From: an uncultured Brevundimonas sp.
GTDB lineage: Bacteria > Pseudomonadota > Alphaproteobacteria > Caulobacterales > Caulobacteraceae
NCBI GenBank assembly: GCA_946481405.1
Contig: CAMLNY010000131.1
Location: 1-5,362, forward strand
Length of the DNA stretch: 5,362 bases
Reading direction: 5' to 3'
A model generated the notes under the pieces. It did not search any database. It was given only the letters and a program-made list of their open reading frames with translations, and had not been told where the DNA came from. Shown here piece by piece: positions 1 to 5,362 of the stretch. Each line of letters starts with the position of its first letter. The stretch's first letter is position 1. The position numbers were made by a program, and so were the translations under genes.

Positions 1-331
1 TGTGGCCACCCGGATACATCACTGCGACATCGGGCGCCCACAGCAAGCTGACGCCTTCATCGACCAGCAGCGCCGCGTCGCGTGCTTCGTCGCGCGGATA
101 AGCGGCGAAATCTTCATTGGGACCAAATTGGGTCGGGTTGACGAAGACGCTGGCGACGACCTTGTCCGCGCGCCGCCCGGCCTCCCGCACCAGGGTCAGG
201 TGGCCTTCGTGCAGGGCTCCCATGGTCGGGACGAAGCCCACGGTGAAGCCCTGCCGCTTCCAGTCGCGCACGGTCGCACGCAACGCTTCGACGGTTCGCG
301 CGATAGGCAGGGGAGGAGGGTTGTCGCTCAT
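1..331 (-). CDS. panC: Pantothenate synthetase (pantoate--beta-alanine ligase), N-terminal part; gene runs off the left edge
   Basis: The minus strand from an ATG at 331-329 is open for 110 codons to the window edge. PanC joins D-pantoate to beta-alanine with ATP, through a pantoyl-adenylate, to make pantothenate (vitamin B5), the precursor of coenzyme A; it is cytosolic. Seen directly: [10 protein letters not shown] at residues 35-44, carrying the HxGH nucleotide-binding motif of this nucleotidyltransferase family (H41, H44), and [19 protein letters not shown] around 62-80, where the Gln of VNPTQF is known in the family to contact pantoate. The order and spacing of both motifs are those of a standard PanC N-terminus (full proteins are about 280 residues), so the remainder should lie to the left. 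No strong Shine-Dalgarno sequence precedes the ATG: the nearest purine run, AAGGG, is 14 nt away. No other nearby in-frame start was found. It is divergent from the SPOR-domain gene. Family assignment is secure; the exact start slightly less so. Confidence 0.95.
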   Translation of the reverse strand, partial: MSDNPPPLPIARTVEALRATVRDWKRQGFTVGFVPTMGALHEGHLTLVREAGRRADKVVASVFVNPTQFGPNEDFAAYPRDEARDAALLVDEGVSLLWAPDVAVMYPGGH

Positions 332-406
332 GCTTACCGGGTTAACCCTTCGACTTAAGGCTGTTCGTGCACGGGGTGGAAAAACCTGCCGGGCTATGAG
401 GGGCTT

Positions 407-1048
407 ATGACGCCCAGCAGAATGCTTCGTCCAGTGCTCCTCGGTCTCGCCGGCCTCGCGACCTCGTCGTGCAGCATGGTCGAGGGCGACCCGCACCGGT
501 TTGAGAATCTGGCCCAGGCCGTGGCGGACATTCCGCTGGACGGCCGCAGCGCCGGCCCGGTCCGGACGGCGGCCGAGAGCGGCCTGCGTCCGGCGCTCGC
601 CACCGCCGAGGCCGTGGCGAACCCCGGCGCCCTGCGGGTCGAGGTCATGGACCCGCACGATCTCTGGGACGCCCGCGACGCCGGCCTGCGCGGCGCGGTC
701 ACCGCCGCCGCTCCCGCCATGATCGAGGCCGCCGCCCCCGAGGTGGCCGAGGCCGTGGTCCAGCGCGTTGCCGCCCAGATGCCGACGCGGCGTCTGGAGC
801 CCGTCCGGGCGGTGGCCCGCACCACGCTTCAGCTCGGCGCCTTCGCCAGCCCGGCCGCCGCTCAGCGCGCCTGGGGCCGGATCGCCGACGCCGGCCACGG
901 CGTGGCCCAGCTCACCCCTGTGTTCGAGACCGTCGAGGTTGACGGCCGCAGCCTGACCCGGCTCAAGGTGTCCGCTCCCGTCGACGCCACCCGCGCCGTC
1001 TGCCGTGCGGCCGATGCGGCGCAGCTCGGGTGCCTGCGCAGGGGATAA
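407..1048 (+). CDS. Small exported (probable lipoprotein) SPOR-domain protein
   Basis: A 213-residue protein. Residues 1-22 look like an export signal: basic residues (R5, R8), a hydrophobic run VLLGLAGLA, then TSSC with Cys22, a sub-optimal lipobox (Thr at -3, Ser at -1), so lipidation is plausible but not certain. Residues about 30-135 are Ala-rich and probably helical, with no domain I recognise. Residues about 139-211 resemble a SPOR domain: TLQLGAF strand, [10 protein letters not shown] helix, a long strand ending in [10 protein letters not shown], then ATRAVCRAA helix. SPOR domains bind glycan strands stripped of stem peptides and commonly bring proteins to the division septum. The ATG at 407 is preceded by GAGGGG (398-403), which favours it over the in-frame ATG at 422. 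C199 and C209 could form a disulfide in the periplasm. It is divergent from panC and lies upstream of mipZ, separated from it by a palindromic repeat and a probable promoter. SPOR assignment is fairly confident; septal localisation is inference. Confidence 0.8.
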   Translation: MTPSRMLRPVLLGLAGLATSSCSMVEGDPHRFENLAQAVADIPLDGRSAGPVRTAAESGLRPALATAEAVANPGALRVEVMDPHDLWDARDAGLRGAVTAAAPAMIEAAAPEVAEAVVQRVAAQMPTRRLEPVRAVARTTLQLGAFASPAAAQRAWGRIADAGHGVAQLTPVFETVEVDGRSLTRLKVSAPVDATRAVCRAADAAQLGCLRRG

Positions 1049-1052
1049 GGAC

Positions 1053-1112
1053 TCTCCCTCCCACCCGGTCTCCGCCTTCGGCTCCGACCAACCTCCCCCG
1101 AGGGGAGGGAGA
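1053..1112. repeat. REP-like palindromic intergenic element (60 bp)
   Basis: This element starts four bases after the stop of the SPOR gene. Its outer arms are a perfect 10-bp inverted repeat, TCTCCCTCCC at 1053-1062 and GGGAGGGAGA at 1103-1112. Inside are two smaller hairpins: CCTCCCC/GGGGAGG (1092-1098 with 1102-1108, loop CGA), and GGTC/GACC (1067-1070 with 1086-1089) enclosing GCC-TTC-GGC at 1074-1082. The architecture (G/C-rich head hairpin, inner palindrome, GGGTGGGAG-like tail on the minus strand) resembles the two elements at 2505-2683. A GANTC site, GACTC at 1050-1054, overlaps its left edge. It could act as a weak transcription barrier or mRNA stabiliser downstream of the SPOR gene, but there is no T-run, so I do not call a terminator. 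Confidence 0.7.
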
Positions 1113-1141
1113 ATATTGAAGCCCCCATCCACAGCCGTCGT

Positions 1142-1181
1142 TTAACCTTTCGTTGACGAAGGGCGCGACGACCACGATTCT
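1142..1181 (+). promoter_or_regulatory. Putative mipZ promoter with overlapping CtrA-like and CcrM (GANTC) sites
   Basis: A -35-like TTGACG (1153-1158) is followed, after exactly 17 bp, by GATTCT (1176-1181), a weak -10 (3 of 6 to TATAAT). GATTC within it (1176-1180) is a GANTC methylation site. TTAA-N7-TTGA (1142-1145 and 1153-1156) is one base short of the TTAA-N7-TTAA consensus of the cell-cycle regulator CtrA and overlaps the -35. In C. crescentus, mipZ transcription has been reported to depend on CcrM adenine methylation at GANTC. The sites are seen directly; their use as a promoter and the binding of CtrA are inference. The predicted start of transcription would leave a leader of roughly 50 nt before the mipZ ATG. 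Confidence 0.5.
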
Positions 1182-1205
1182 GGCGAACCATGGCGACCGG
1201 CGTGT

Positions 1206-1210
1206 GAGTC
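1206..1210. promoter_or_regulatory. Second GANTC methylation site upstream of mipZ
   Basis: GAGTC lies 27 bp before the mipZ ATG and 30 bp (start to start) after the GATTC at 1176-1180. GANTC is the target of the CcrM adenine methyltransferase used across alphaproteobacteria. If the promoter at 1142-1181 is right, this site falls in the transcribed leader; otherwise it could sit near the promoter core. The motif is certain and its role is unproven. Confidence 0.45.
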
Positions 1211-1237
1211 GGTCGTCGCCAGCATTCGGATACCTCC

Positions 1238-2071
1238 ATGACGCAGCCTCAGGTCATCGTCGTCGGCAATGAAAAGGGCGGGGCGGGCAAGTCCACCCTG
1301 GCCATCCACATCGTCGCGGGACTGCTGCACGCGGGCCGTCGCGTCGCCATCCTCGACCTCGACCTGCGCCAGCGGTCGATGAGCCACTTCTTCGCCCACC
1401 GCGCCGCCTGGACCGCCGCCAACGGCGTGACCCTGCCCATGCCGTCCGAGCCCGACCTCGGCGACGGCAAGGCTTTGGCCCGCGCTGATGAGGCCGAGCA
1501 GATCGCCAAATTCGAGGCCGCCTTCGCAGAAGCACAGGACGCCGACGTCATCCTGATCGACACGCCCGGCGGCGACACGCCGCTGGCCCGCGCGGCCCAC
1601 GCCAAGGCGGACCAGATCGTCACCCCTATGAACGACAGCTTCGTCGATTTCGACATGCTGGGCTCCGTCGATCCGGTGACGCTGGAACTGCTCAAGCCCT
1701 CGACCTATTCGGAAGCCGTCTGGGAGGCGCGCAAGCACCGCGCCATCAAGGAAGGCCGACACGCCGCCATCGACTGGGTCGTCATCACCAACCGTCTGGC
1801 CGTGGCCGAGGCGCGCAACCGCAAGCGTCTGGAAGAGCGGATGCTGAAACTGGCCAAGCGGGTCGGCTTCCGCGTCGGGCCGGGCCTGCGGGACCGGGTC
1901 ATCTATCGCGAGCTCTTCCCGTTCGGCCTGACGGTCGCGGACCTGTCCAACGAGGTGCGCCCGGTGGCCGTGTCGCTGGCTCACGTCGCGGCGCGTCAGG
2001 AGATGCGCAACCTGATGCAGTCGCTGGGTCTGGACGCCGCGGCCCTGCCGACGCTGGACGCCGCCGCCTGA
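1238..2071 (+). CDS. mipZ: MipZ, division-plane positioning ATPase (ParA/MinD family)
   Basis: A 277-residue P-loop ATPase; the C. crescentus protein is about 274. MipZ binds ParB at the chromosomal origin region, forms pole-to-midcell gradients and blocks FtsZ polymerisation away from midcell, replacing MinCD in Caulobacterales. Seen directly: the deviant Walker A GNEKGGAGKST at residues 10-20 with signature Lys13 and Lys18; Walker A' DLDLRQR with Asp42; Walker B VILIDTPGGD with Asp108; the TPMNDSFVDFDMLG block at 129-142; a basic stretch EARNRKRLEER at 191-201; and GPGLRDRVIYRELFPFGLT at 214-232. Residues 6-20 and 214-232 are nearly identical to the remembered Caulobacter MipZ, which separates it from plasmid or chromosomal ParA. 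The ATG at 1238 aligns with the Caulobacter start; the ribosome-binding site is weak (CGGA, 7 nt before). The region around residues 60-95 is the most divergent. A J-domain gene follows after 13 bp, probably in the same transcript. Confidence 0.97.
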   Translation: MTQPQVIVVGNEKGGAGKSTLAIHIVAGLLHAGRRVAILDLDLRQRSMSHFFAHRAAWTAANGVTLPMPSEPDLGDGKALARADEAEQIAKFEAAFAEAQDADVILIDTPGGDTPLARAAHAKADQIVTPMNDSFVDFDMLGSVDPVTLELLKPSTYSEAVWEARKHRAIKEGRHAAIDWVVITNRLAVAEARNRKRLEERMLKLAKRVGFRVGPGLRDRVIYRELFPFGLTVADLSNEVRPVAVSLAHVAARQEMRNLMQSLGLDAAALPTLDAAA

Positions 2072-2084
2072 GGCGGACGAAACC

Positions 2085-2504
2085 ATGGGCCTGATCTGGC
2101 TGGTGCTGGTCGGCATCGGCGTCTGGGCGCTGGTGCGTCTGGGCCGCCAGACCGAAGGGCCGAGGCGCGGGCAGTGGCGGGTGGCGGCGACGCTGATTTC
2201 CGCCGCGTTGCTGGCGGGCGGGGCGGTGCAGCTGTCGCGCGGGGGCTGGATTTCGGGCGCGGCGCTGGTCGGGGCGGGGCTCTGGCTGACGCTGTCGTCG
2301 CGAATGCGGACCGTGCCGCGGAAGGCGGAGGGGCTGTCGGACGCGGAGGCGCGGTCGATCCTCGGCGTCGGCGCCGACGCGACTCCGGAAACGATCCAAT
2401 CCGCATGGCGACGGTTGATGGGGCGGGCGCATCCGGATCAGGGTGGGACGGAAGGCCTGGCCTCTCGGCTGAATGCGGCCCGGGATCGGTTGCTGAAGAA
2501 ATGA
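2085..2504 (+). CDS. Membrane-anchored J-domain protein (DnaJ/Pam18-like)
   Basis: A 139-residue protein with an N-terminal membrane part and a C-terminal J domain. Hydrophobic stretches at about residues 3-19, 33-50 and 55-71 suggest two or three membrane segments, followed by a basic stretch (R73 to K80). Residues 84-139 form a compact J domain: SDAEARSILGV, TPETIQSAWRRLMGRA, the diagnostic HPD at 116-118, then QGGTEGLASRLNAARDRLL. The HPDQGG sequence and the C-terminal position resemble mitochondrial Pam18/TIM14 and its alphaproteobacterial relatives. J domains stimulate the ATPase of a DnaK-type Hsp70, so this protein probably recruits DnaK to the inner membrane; its client is unknown. 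There is no Gly/Phe or zinc-finger region, so it is not DnaJ itself. A GGCGGA ribosome-binding site (2072-2077) begins right after the mipZ stop, supporting co-transcription. A REP-like hairpin starts at the base after the stop. Confidence 0.88.
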   Translation: MGLIWLVLVGIGVWALVRLGRQTEGPRRGQWRVAATLISAALLAGGAVQLSRGGWISGAALVGAGLWLTLSSRMRTVPRKAEGLSDAEARSILGVGADATPETIQSAWRRLMGRAHPDQGGTEGLASRLNAARDRLLKK

Positions 2505-2578
2505 CCCTCTCTCCTTTCGGGAGAGGGGGGCGGCGCACGGCGGCGAAGCCGTCGTTCTGGCGCGAGCGGGTGAGGGGT
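2505..2578 (+). repeat. REP-like element, copy A (74 bp)
   Basis: This unit starts at the base after the J-domain gene's stop. A head hairpin pairs CCCTCTCTCC (2505-2514) with GGAGAGGGGG (2520-2529), one G-T pair, loop TTTCG. A second stem pairs ACGGCGGC (2537-2544) with GCCGTCGT (2548-2555), loop GAA, one G-T pair. The unit ends in GGTGAGGGGT (2569-2578). It matches copy B, read on the opposite strand, at 20 of the first 23 positions and all of the last 10, with the same 74-bp length; the middle is only about half identical. Confidence 0.8.
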
Positions 2579-2623
2579 GACACCGGCTCTTGCCGTTGAG
2601 GGTGTCGAGACCCCTCACCTTTT
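2569..2623 (+). terminator. Possible intrinsic terminator formed by the paired repeat tails
   Basis: GGTGAGGGGT (2569-2578) and ACCCCTCACC (2610-2619) form a perfect 10-bp stem, continued inward by GACACC/GGTGTC (2579-2584 with 2601-2606) and GGC/GCC around a TCTT loop (2585-2594). The stem is directly followed by TTTT (2620-2623). This would suit the end of the mipZ/J-domain transcript. The U-tract is short and the hairpin long, so it could equally be a by-product of the repeat arrangement with little terminating activity. Confidence 0.4.
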
Positions 2624-2683
2624 CGGCCAAGGCGCATCGCTCCGCTCTGCGGGCCTCAAGCCCTCTCCCGCAAGTGGAGAGGG
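2610..2683 (-). repeat. REP-like element, copy B (74 bp), inverted relative to copy A
   Basis: On the minus strand this unit begins with CCCTCTCC (2683-2676) paired to GGAGAGGG (2668-2661), a perfect 8-bp head hairpin, has an inner CCGC-AGA-GCGG hairpin (plus-strand 2642-2652), and ends in GGTGAGGGGT (2619-2610). Copies A and B thus point their tails at each other across a 31-bp spacer (2579-2609). No ORF in this spacer looks real: it consists of the repeats plus about 36 bp before the next gene. Confidence 0.8.
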
Positions 2684-2719
2684 TTCACGCCCACGCCAAA
2701 CCCCCCTAAACCTCGCCCC

Positions 2720-4312
2720 ATGCCGAAGCTGACTTCTTCCATCGATCCGCAGTCCCCGGGCTTCAAGACGCTGCACGCCCACAACACGGCCCTGAACGCC
2801 GAGCTGCGCGAGCGGGTGGCGAAAGCGGCGCGGGGCGGGTCGGACGCCAGCCGGGATCGCCATGTCTCGCGCGGCAAGCTGTTGCCTCGGGACCGGGTCG
2901 AACGGCTGCTCGATCCCGGCTCGCCCTTCCTCGAGGTCGGCCAGCTGGCCGCCAACGGCATGTATGGCGACGAGGCGCCGGGCGCGGGCATGATCTGCGG
3001 CGTCGGTCGGGTCTCGGGCCGCGAGGTCATGATCGTCGCCAACGATCCGACGGTGAAGGGCGGCGCCTACTTCCCCATGACGGTGAAGAAGCACCTGCGG
3101 GCGCAGGAGATCGCCGAGCAGAACAATCTGCCGTGCGTCTATCTGGTCGATTCCGGCGGGGCCAACCTGCCGCACCAGGCCGAGGTCTTCCCCGACCGCG
3201 ACCATTTCGGCCGCATCTTCTTCAACCAGGCACAGATGAGCGCCAAAGGCATTGCCCAGATTGCCTGCGTCATGGGCAGCTGCACCGCGGGCGGAGCCTA
3301 TGTCCCGGCGATGAGCGACGAGAGCATCATCGTTCGTAACCAGGGCACGATCTTCCTTGGCGGTCCGCCGCTGGTAAAGGCGGCCACGGGCGAGGAGATC
3401 AGCGCCGAGGAGCTGGGCGGGGCCGAGACCCACGGCCGCAAGTCCGGCGTCGTCGACTATGTCGCCGAGAACGACGAACACGCGCTGGAGATCGTGCGCG
3501 ACATCGTTGGCCATCTGAACAGCATCAAGCGCGTGGACATGGACATCCGCGAGCCGAAGGAACCGGCGCTTGACGCCGACGAGCTCTACGGCCTGATCCC
3601 CGACGACGTGAGCGCCCCCTATGACGTGCGCGAGGTCATCGGCCGCATCGTCGACGGCTCGGAGTTCGAGGAGTTCAAGCCGCTGTATGGCGCCACTCTG
3701 GTCTGCGGCTTCGCCCGCATCTGGGGCTATCCGGTCGCCATCCTGGCCAACAACGGCGTGCTGTTCTCGGAGAGCGCGCTGAAGGGCGCCCACTTCATCG
3801 AACTGGCCTGCAAGCGGAAGATCCCGCTGGTCTTCCTGCAGAACATCTCCGGCTTCATGGTCGGCGGAAAGTACGAGGCCGGCGGCATCGCCAAGGACGG
3901 CGCCAAGCTGGTCACGGCCGTCGCCAGCGCCTCGGTGCCGAAATTCACCATCCTGATCGGCGGCAGCTTCGGCGCGGGCAACTACGGCATGTGCGGCCGG
4001 GCCTATAGCCCCCGCTTCCTGTTCACCTGGCCGAACAGCCGCATCTCCGTCATGGGCGGCGAACAGGCGGCCTCGGTGCTGGCCACGGTCCATAGAGATG
4101 CCGACACCTGGACCCCCGCACAGGCCGAGGCCTTCAAGGCGCCTATCCGCCAGAAGTACGAGGACGAGGGCAACCCCTATTACGCCACCGCCCGCCTCTG
4201 GGACGACGGCGTCATCGACCCCGCCGACACGCGCCGCGTGCTGGCGCTGGGCCTGAGCGCCTCGCTGAACGCGCCCATACCCGACACGACCTTTGGCGTG
4301 TTCAGGATGTGA
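2720..4312 (+). CDS. liuB: 3-Methylcrotonyl-CoA carboxylase, carboxyltransferase (beta) subunit
   Basis: A 530-residue protein, a normal length for MCC beta (about 535). With the biotin-carrying alpha subunit it carboxylates 3-methylcrotonyl-CoA to 3-methylglutaconyl-CoA in leucine breakdown; this subunit moves the carboxyl group from biotin to the CoA substrate. Seen directly: an N-terminal carboxyltransferase domain with [22 protein letters not shown] (51-72), [12 protein letters not shown] and [15 protein letters not shown] (187-201; Gly191-Gly192), and a C-terminal domain with NISGFMVG (375-382) and [20 protein letters not shown] from 414. These paired glycine turns form the oxyanion holes in the family, and the [21 protein letters not shown] stretch distinguishes MCC from propionyl- and acetyl-CoA carboxyltransferases. 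The ATG at 2720 gives the expected N-terminus but has no Shine-Dalgarno sequence: the 12 preceding bases are C-rich. The downstream gene, with its own GAGGAG site, follows closely. Assignment is firm; substrate is supported by the hydratase and alpha-subunit genes alongside. Confidence 0.95.
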   Translation: MPKLTSSIDPQSPGFKTLHAHNTALNAELRERVAKAARGGSDASRDRHVSRGKLLPRDRVERLLDPGSPFLEVGQLAANGMYGDEAPGAGMICGVGRVSGREVMIVANDPTVKGGAYFPMTVKKHLRAQEIAEQNNLPCVYLVDSGGANLPHQAEVFPDRDHFGRIFFNQAQMSAKGIAQIACVMGSCTAGGAYVPAMSDESIIVRNQGTIFLGGPPLVKAATGEEISAEELGGAETHGRKSGVVDYVAENDEHALEIVRDIVGHLNSIKRVDMDIREPKEPALDADELYGLIPDDVSAPYDVREVIGRIVDGSEFEEFKPLYGATLVCGFARIWGYPVAILANNGVLFSESALKGAHFIELACKRKIPLVFLQNISGFMVGGKYEAGGIAKDGAKLVTAVASASVPKFTILIGGSFGAGNYGMCGRAYSPRFLFTWPNSRISVMGGEQAASVLATVHRDADTWTPAQAEAFKAPIRQKYEDEGNPYYATARLWDDGVIDPADTRRVLALGLSASLNAPIPDTTFGVFRM

Positions 4313-4326
4313 TTGAGGAGCCTTCC

Positions 4327-5226
4327 ATGACCGACAAGCCCACCGAATCCGACCTGAACGCCCTGGACGTCACCGACGCCGAGGCCGCCGAGATCAACTC
4401 GATCGCCCAGCCGCTGGTGCCGGACCCGGCGCCGGACGCGAACGACGATCTGGTCCAGATCGACTCGACCACAGACGGCGTGGTCTTCATCACCATCAAC
4501 CGGCCGCAGAAGAAGAACGCCTTCGACGCCGCCACAATCGCCGCCCTGTTCGAGGCGTTCGAGACCCTGCACGGCGCCGACCACGTGCGCGTCGTCTTCA
4601 TCCGTGGCGCCGGCGGGACGTTCAGCGCGGGCGGCGACCTGAACTGGATGCGCGACGCCATCGAATGGTCCGAGAGCGACAATCGCAGCGACGCCATGGG
4701 TCTGGCGAAGATGCTGAAGGCGCTGCACGACATCCCCGCTTTGACGGTCGCCCTGGTCGAGGGCTCAGCCATGGGCGGCGGCGCGGGTATCGTCTGCGCC
4801 TGCGACATGGCCGTGGCGGTCGAGGGGACGCGGTTCGCCTTCTCCGAGGTCAAGCTCGGCCTCATCCCCGCGACCATCGCCCCCTATGTCATTGAGGCTG
4901 TGGGGCCGCGCCGCGCGCGCCAGCTGTTCCTGACGGCCAACATCTTCGACGCCGACTACGCCGCCCACGCCGGGATCATCGACATGGTCCTGCCCGAAGG
5001 CTCGATGGACGAGTTCGTCTCCATGCTGACCGACAGCCTCAGCCAGAACGCGCCGGGCGCGATGGGCGAGGCCAAGCGTCTGGTCCGCGACGTCGCCGGT
5101 CAGAAAATCGATCACGGCCTGATGGAGGAGACCGCCAGACGCATCGCCCGCGCCCGCGTCTCGGAAGAAGGACAGGAAGGCGTCCGCGCCTTCCTCGACA
5201 AGCGCCCGGCCCGCTGGGCGGAATAA
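4327..5226 (+). CDS. liuC: 3-Methylglutaconyl-CoA hydratase (enoyl-CoA hydratase/isomerase family) with N-terminal extension
   Basis: A 299-residue crotonase-fold enzyme. The likely reaction is hydration of 3-methylglutaconyl-CoA to HMG-CoA, the step after MCC in leucine degradation. Residues 1-41 are an acidic, Ala/Asp/Pro-containing extension without recognisable domain; the crotonase domain starts at LVQIDSTTDGVVFITINRP (42-60). Oxyanion-hole segments are GTFSAGGDLNWM (97-108) and EGSAMGGGAGI (145-155). The second catalytic glutamate position is kept in FSEVKLGLIP (E174), but the first, Glu144 of rat crotonase in GGGCE, is Gly154 here. An open frame extends upstream to a GTG at 4309 overlapping the liuB stop, but the ATG at 4327 has GAGGAG (4315-4320) at 6 nt and is preferred. 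The MCC alpha gene follows after 9 bp, so this is one operon. Function rests on operon position and the family motifs; a generic enoyl-CoA hydratase is the main alternative. Confidence 0.88.
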   Translation: MTDKPTESDLNALDVTDAEAAEINSIAQPLVPDPAPDANDDLVQIDSTTDGVVFITINRPQKKNAFDAATIAALFEAFETLHGADHVRVVFIRGAGGTFSAGGDLNWMRDAIEWSESDNRSDAMGLAKMLKALHDIPALTVALVEGSAMGGGAGIVCACDMAVAVEGTRFAFSEVKLGLIPATIAPYVIEAVGPRRARQLFLTANIFDADYAAHAGIIDMVLPEGSMDEFVSMLTDSLSQNAPGAMGEAKRLVRDVAGQKIDHGLMEETARRIARARVSEEGQEGVRAFLDKRPARWAE

Positions 5227-5235
5227 GAGACCCGA

Positions 5236-5362
5236 ATGTTCAAGTCCGTCCTGGTCGCCAACCGTGGCGAGATCGCCTGCCGCGTCTTCCGCACCGCCAA
5301 GCGGATGGGGATCCGCACGATCGCCATTTATTCCGAGGCCGACGCCGACGCCCTTCACGTGC
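5236..5362 (+). CDS. liuD: 3-Methylcrotonyl-CoA carboxylase, biotin carboxylase (alpha) subunit, N-terminal fragment; runs off the right edge
   Basis: Only the first 42 residues are present. They begin [20 protein letters not shown] and continue to [17 protein letters not shown], the start of the biotin carboxylase N-terminal domain, where the ANRGEIA motif is diagnostic. The full subunit (about 650-670 residues) would add ATP-grasp, C-terminal and biotinyl-lysine domains that carboxylate biotin with ATP and bicarbonate. The fragment alone cannot tell MCC alpha from the propionyl-, geranyl- or acetyl-CoA carboxylase counterparts; placement after the MCC beta and methylglutaconyl-CoA hydratase genes makes MCC alpha by far the best call. 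The start is 9 bp after the hydratase stop, with AAGAGA (5225-5230) as ribosome-binding site. The symbol follows Pseudomonas liu naming; mccA is also used. Confidence 0.9.
   Translation, partial: MFKSVLVANRGEIACRVFRTAKRMGIRTIAIYSEADADALHV

Noticed and set aside
2..358. Plus-strand 118-codon frame at the left edge
   Set aside because: The opposite strand encodes the conserved PanC N-terminus with HEGH and VNPTQF; this frame is its shadow.
339..373. GGGTTAACCC palindrome (339-348), TTAA-N9-TTAA (342-345 and 355-358) and CGTGCACG (366-373) in the panC/SPOR divergent spacer
   Set aside because: CtrA boxes need a 7-bp spacing, not 9, and palindromes of 8-10 bp are expected several times by chance in a window of this size. 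No convincing -35/-10 pair was found here for either gene.
1142..2116. 324-codon open frame on the minus strand opposite mipZ
   Set aside because: It mirrors the mipZ codons in a high-GC gene and has no recognisable domain; it also runs across the mipZ promoter.
1899..2637. Two long minus-strand frames across the J-domain gene and the repeat spacer
   Set aside because: Low-complexity Arg/Pro/Ala translations typical of GC-rich antisense frames. The plus-strand J domain with HPD is the real gene.
2615..4093. Long (492-codon) open frame on the minus strand opposite liuB
   Set aside because: Its translation shows no family motifs and has the His/Asp/Gly/Ala-rich makeup of an antisense shadow. 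The plus strand carries an unmistakable MCC beta subunit with conserved motifs throughout.
4309..4326. GTG start for the hydratase overlapping the liuB stop
   Set aside because: The ATG at 4327 has a well-placed GAGGAG. Starting at the GTG would put that site inside the coding region and add only six residues without family support.

Overview
The window looks like ordinary chromosome of an alphaproteobacterium of the Caulobacterales, most likely Brevundimonas or a close relative. The grounds are high GC with strong G/C third-position bias, a full-length MipZ that matches the Caulobacter crescentus protein almost motif for motif, GANTC (CcrM-type) methylation sites and a CtrA-like box in the mipZ upstream region, and REP-like intergenic palindromes. 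The genus is inferred from remembered protein sequence, not from a search. I see no phage, plasmid, CRISPR, defence or secretion system here. The most interesting signals are regulatory and repeat elements.

Left part (1-1048): the 5' part of panC (pantothenate synthetase) runs leftward off the window. It is divergent, across 75 bp, from a rightward gene for a small secreted or lipid-anchored protein with a C-terminal SPOR domain.

Centre (1049-2504): a 189-bp spacer holds a palindromic repeat and then a compact putative promoter with overlapping CtrA-like and GANTC sites. It leads into mipZ, the ParA/MinD-type ATPase that positions FtsZ in Caulobacter. Thirteen bp after mipZ comes a small membrane-anchored J-domain protein, probably co-transcribed with it. 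The SPOR protein (septal peptidoglycan binding) and MipZ (division-site selection) together give this segment a cell-division flavour.

Spacer 2505-2719: two 74-bp copies of a REP-like element lie in inverted orientation 31 bp apart and fill most of the space. One of the resulting hairpins ends in TTTT and may terminate the mipZ transcript.

Right part (2720-5362): a leucine-degradation operon, in order the carboxyltransferase (beta) subunit of 3-methylcrotonyl-CoA carboxylase, a 3-methylglutaconyl-CoA hydratase with an unusual N-terminal extension, and the start of the biotin-carboxylase (alpha) subunit, which runs off the right edge. The two MCC subunits would make 3-methylglutaconyl-CoA and the hydratase would convert it to HMG-CoA, so these genes encode consecutive steps.
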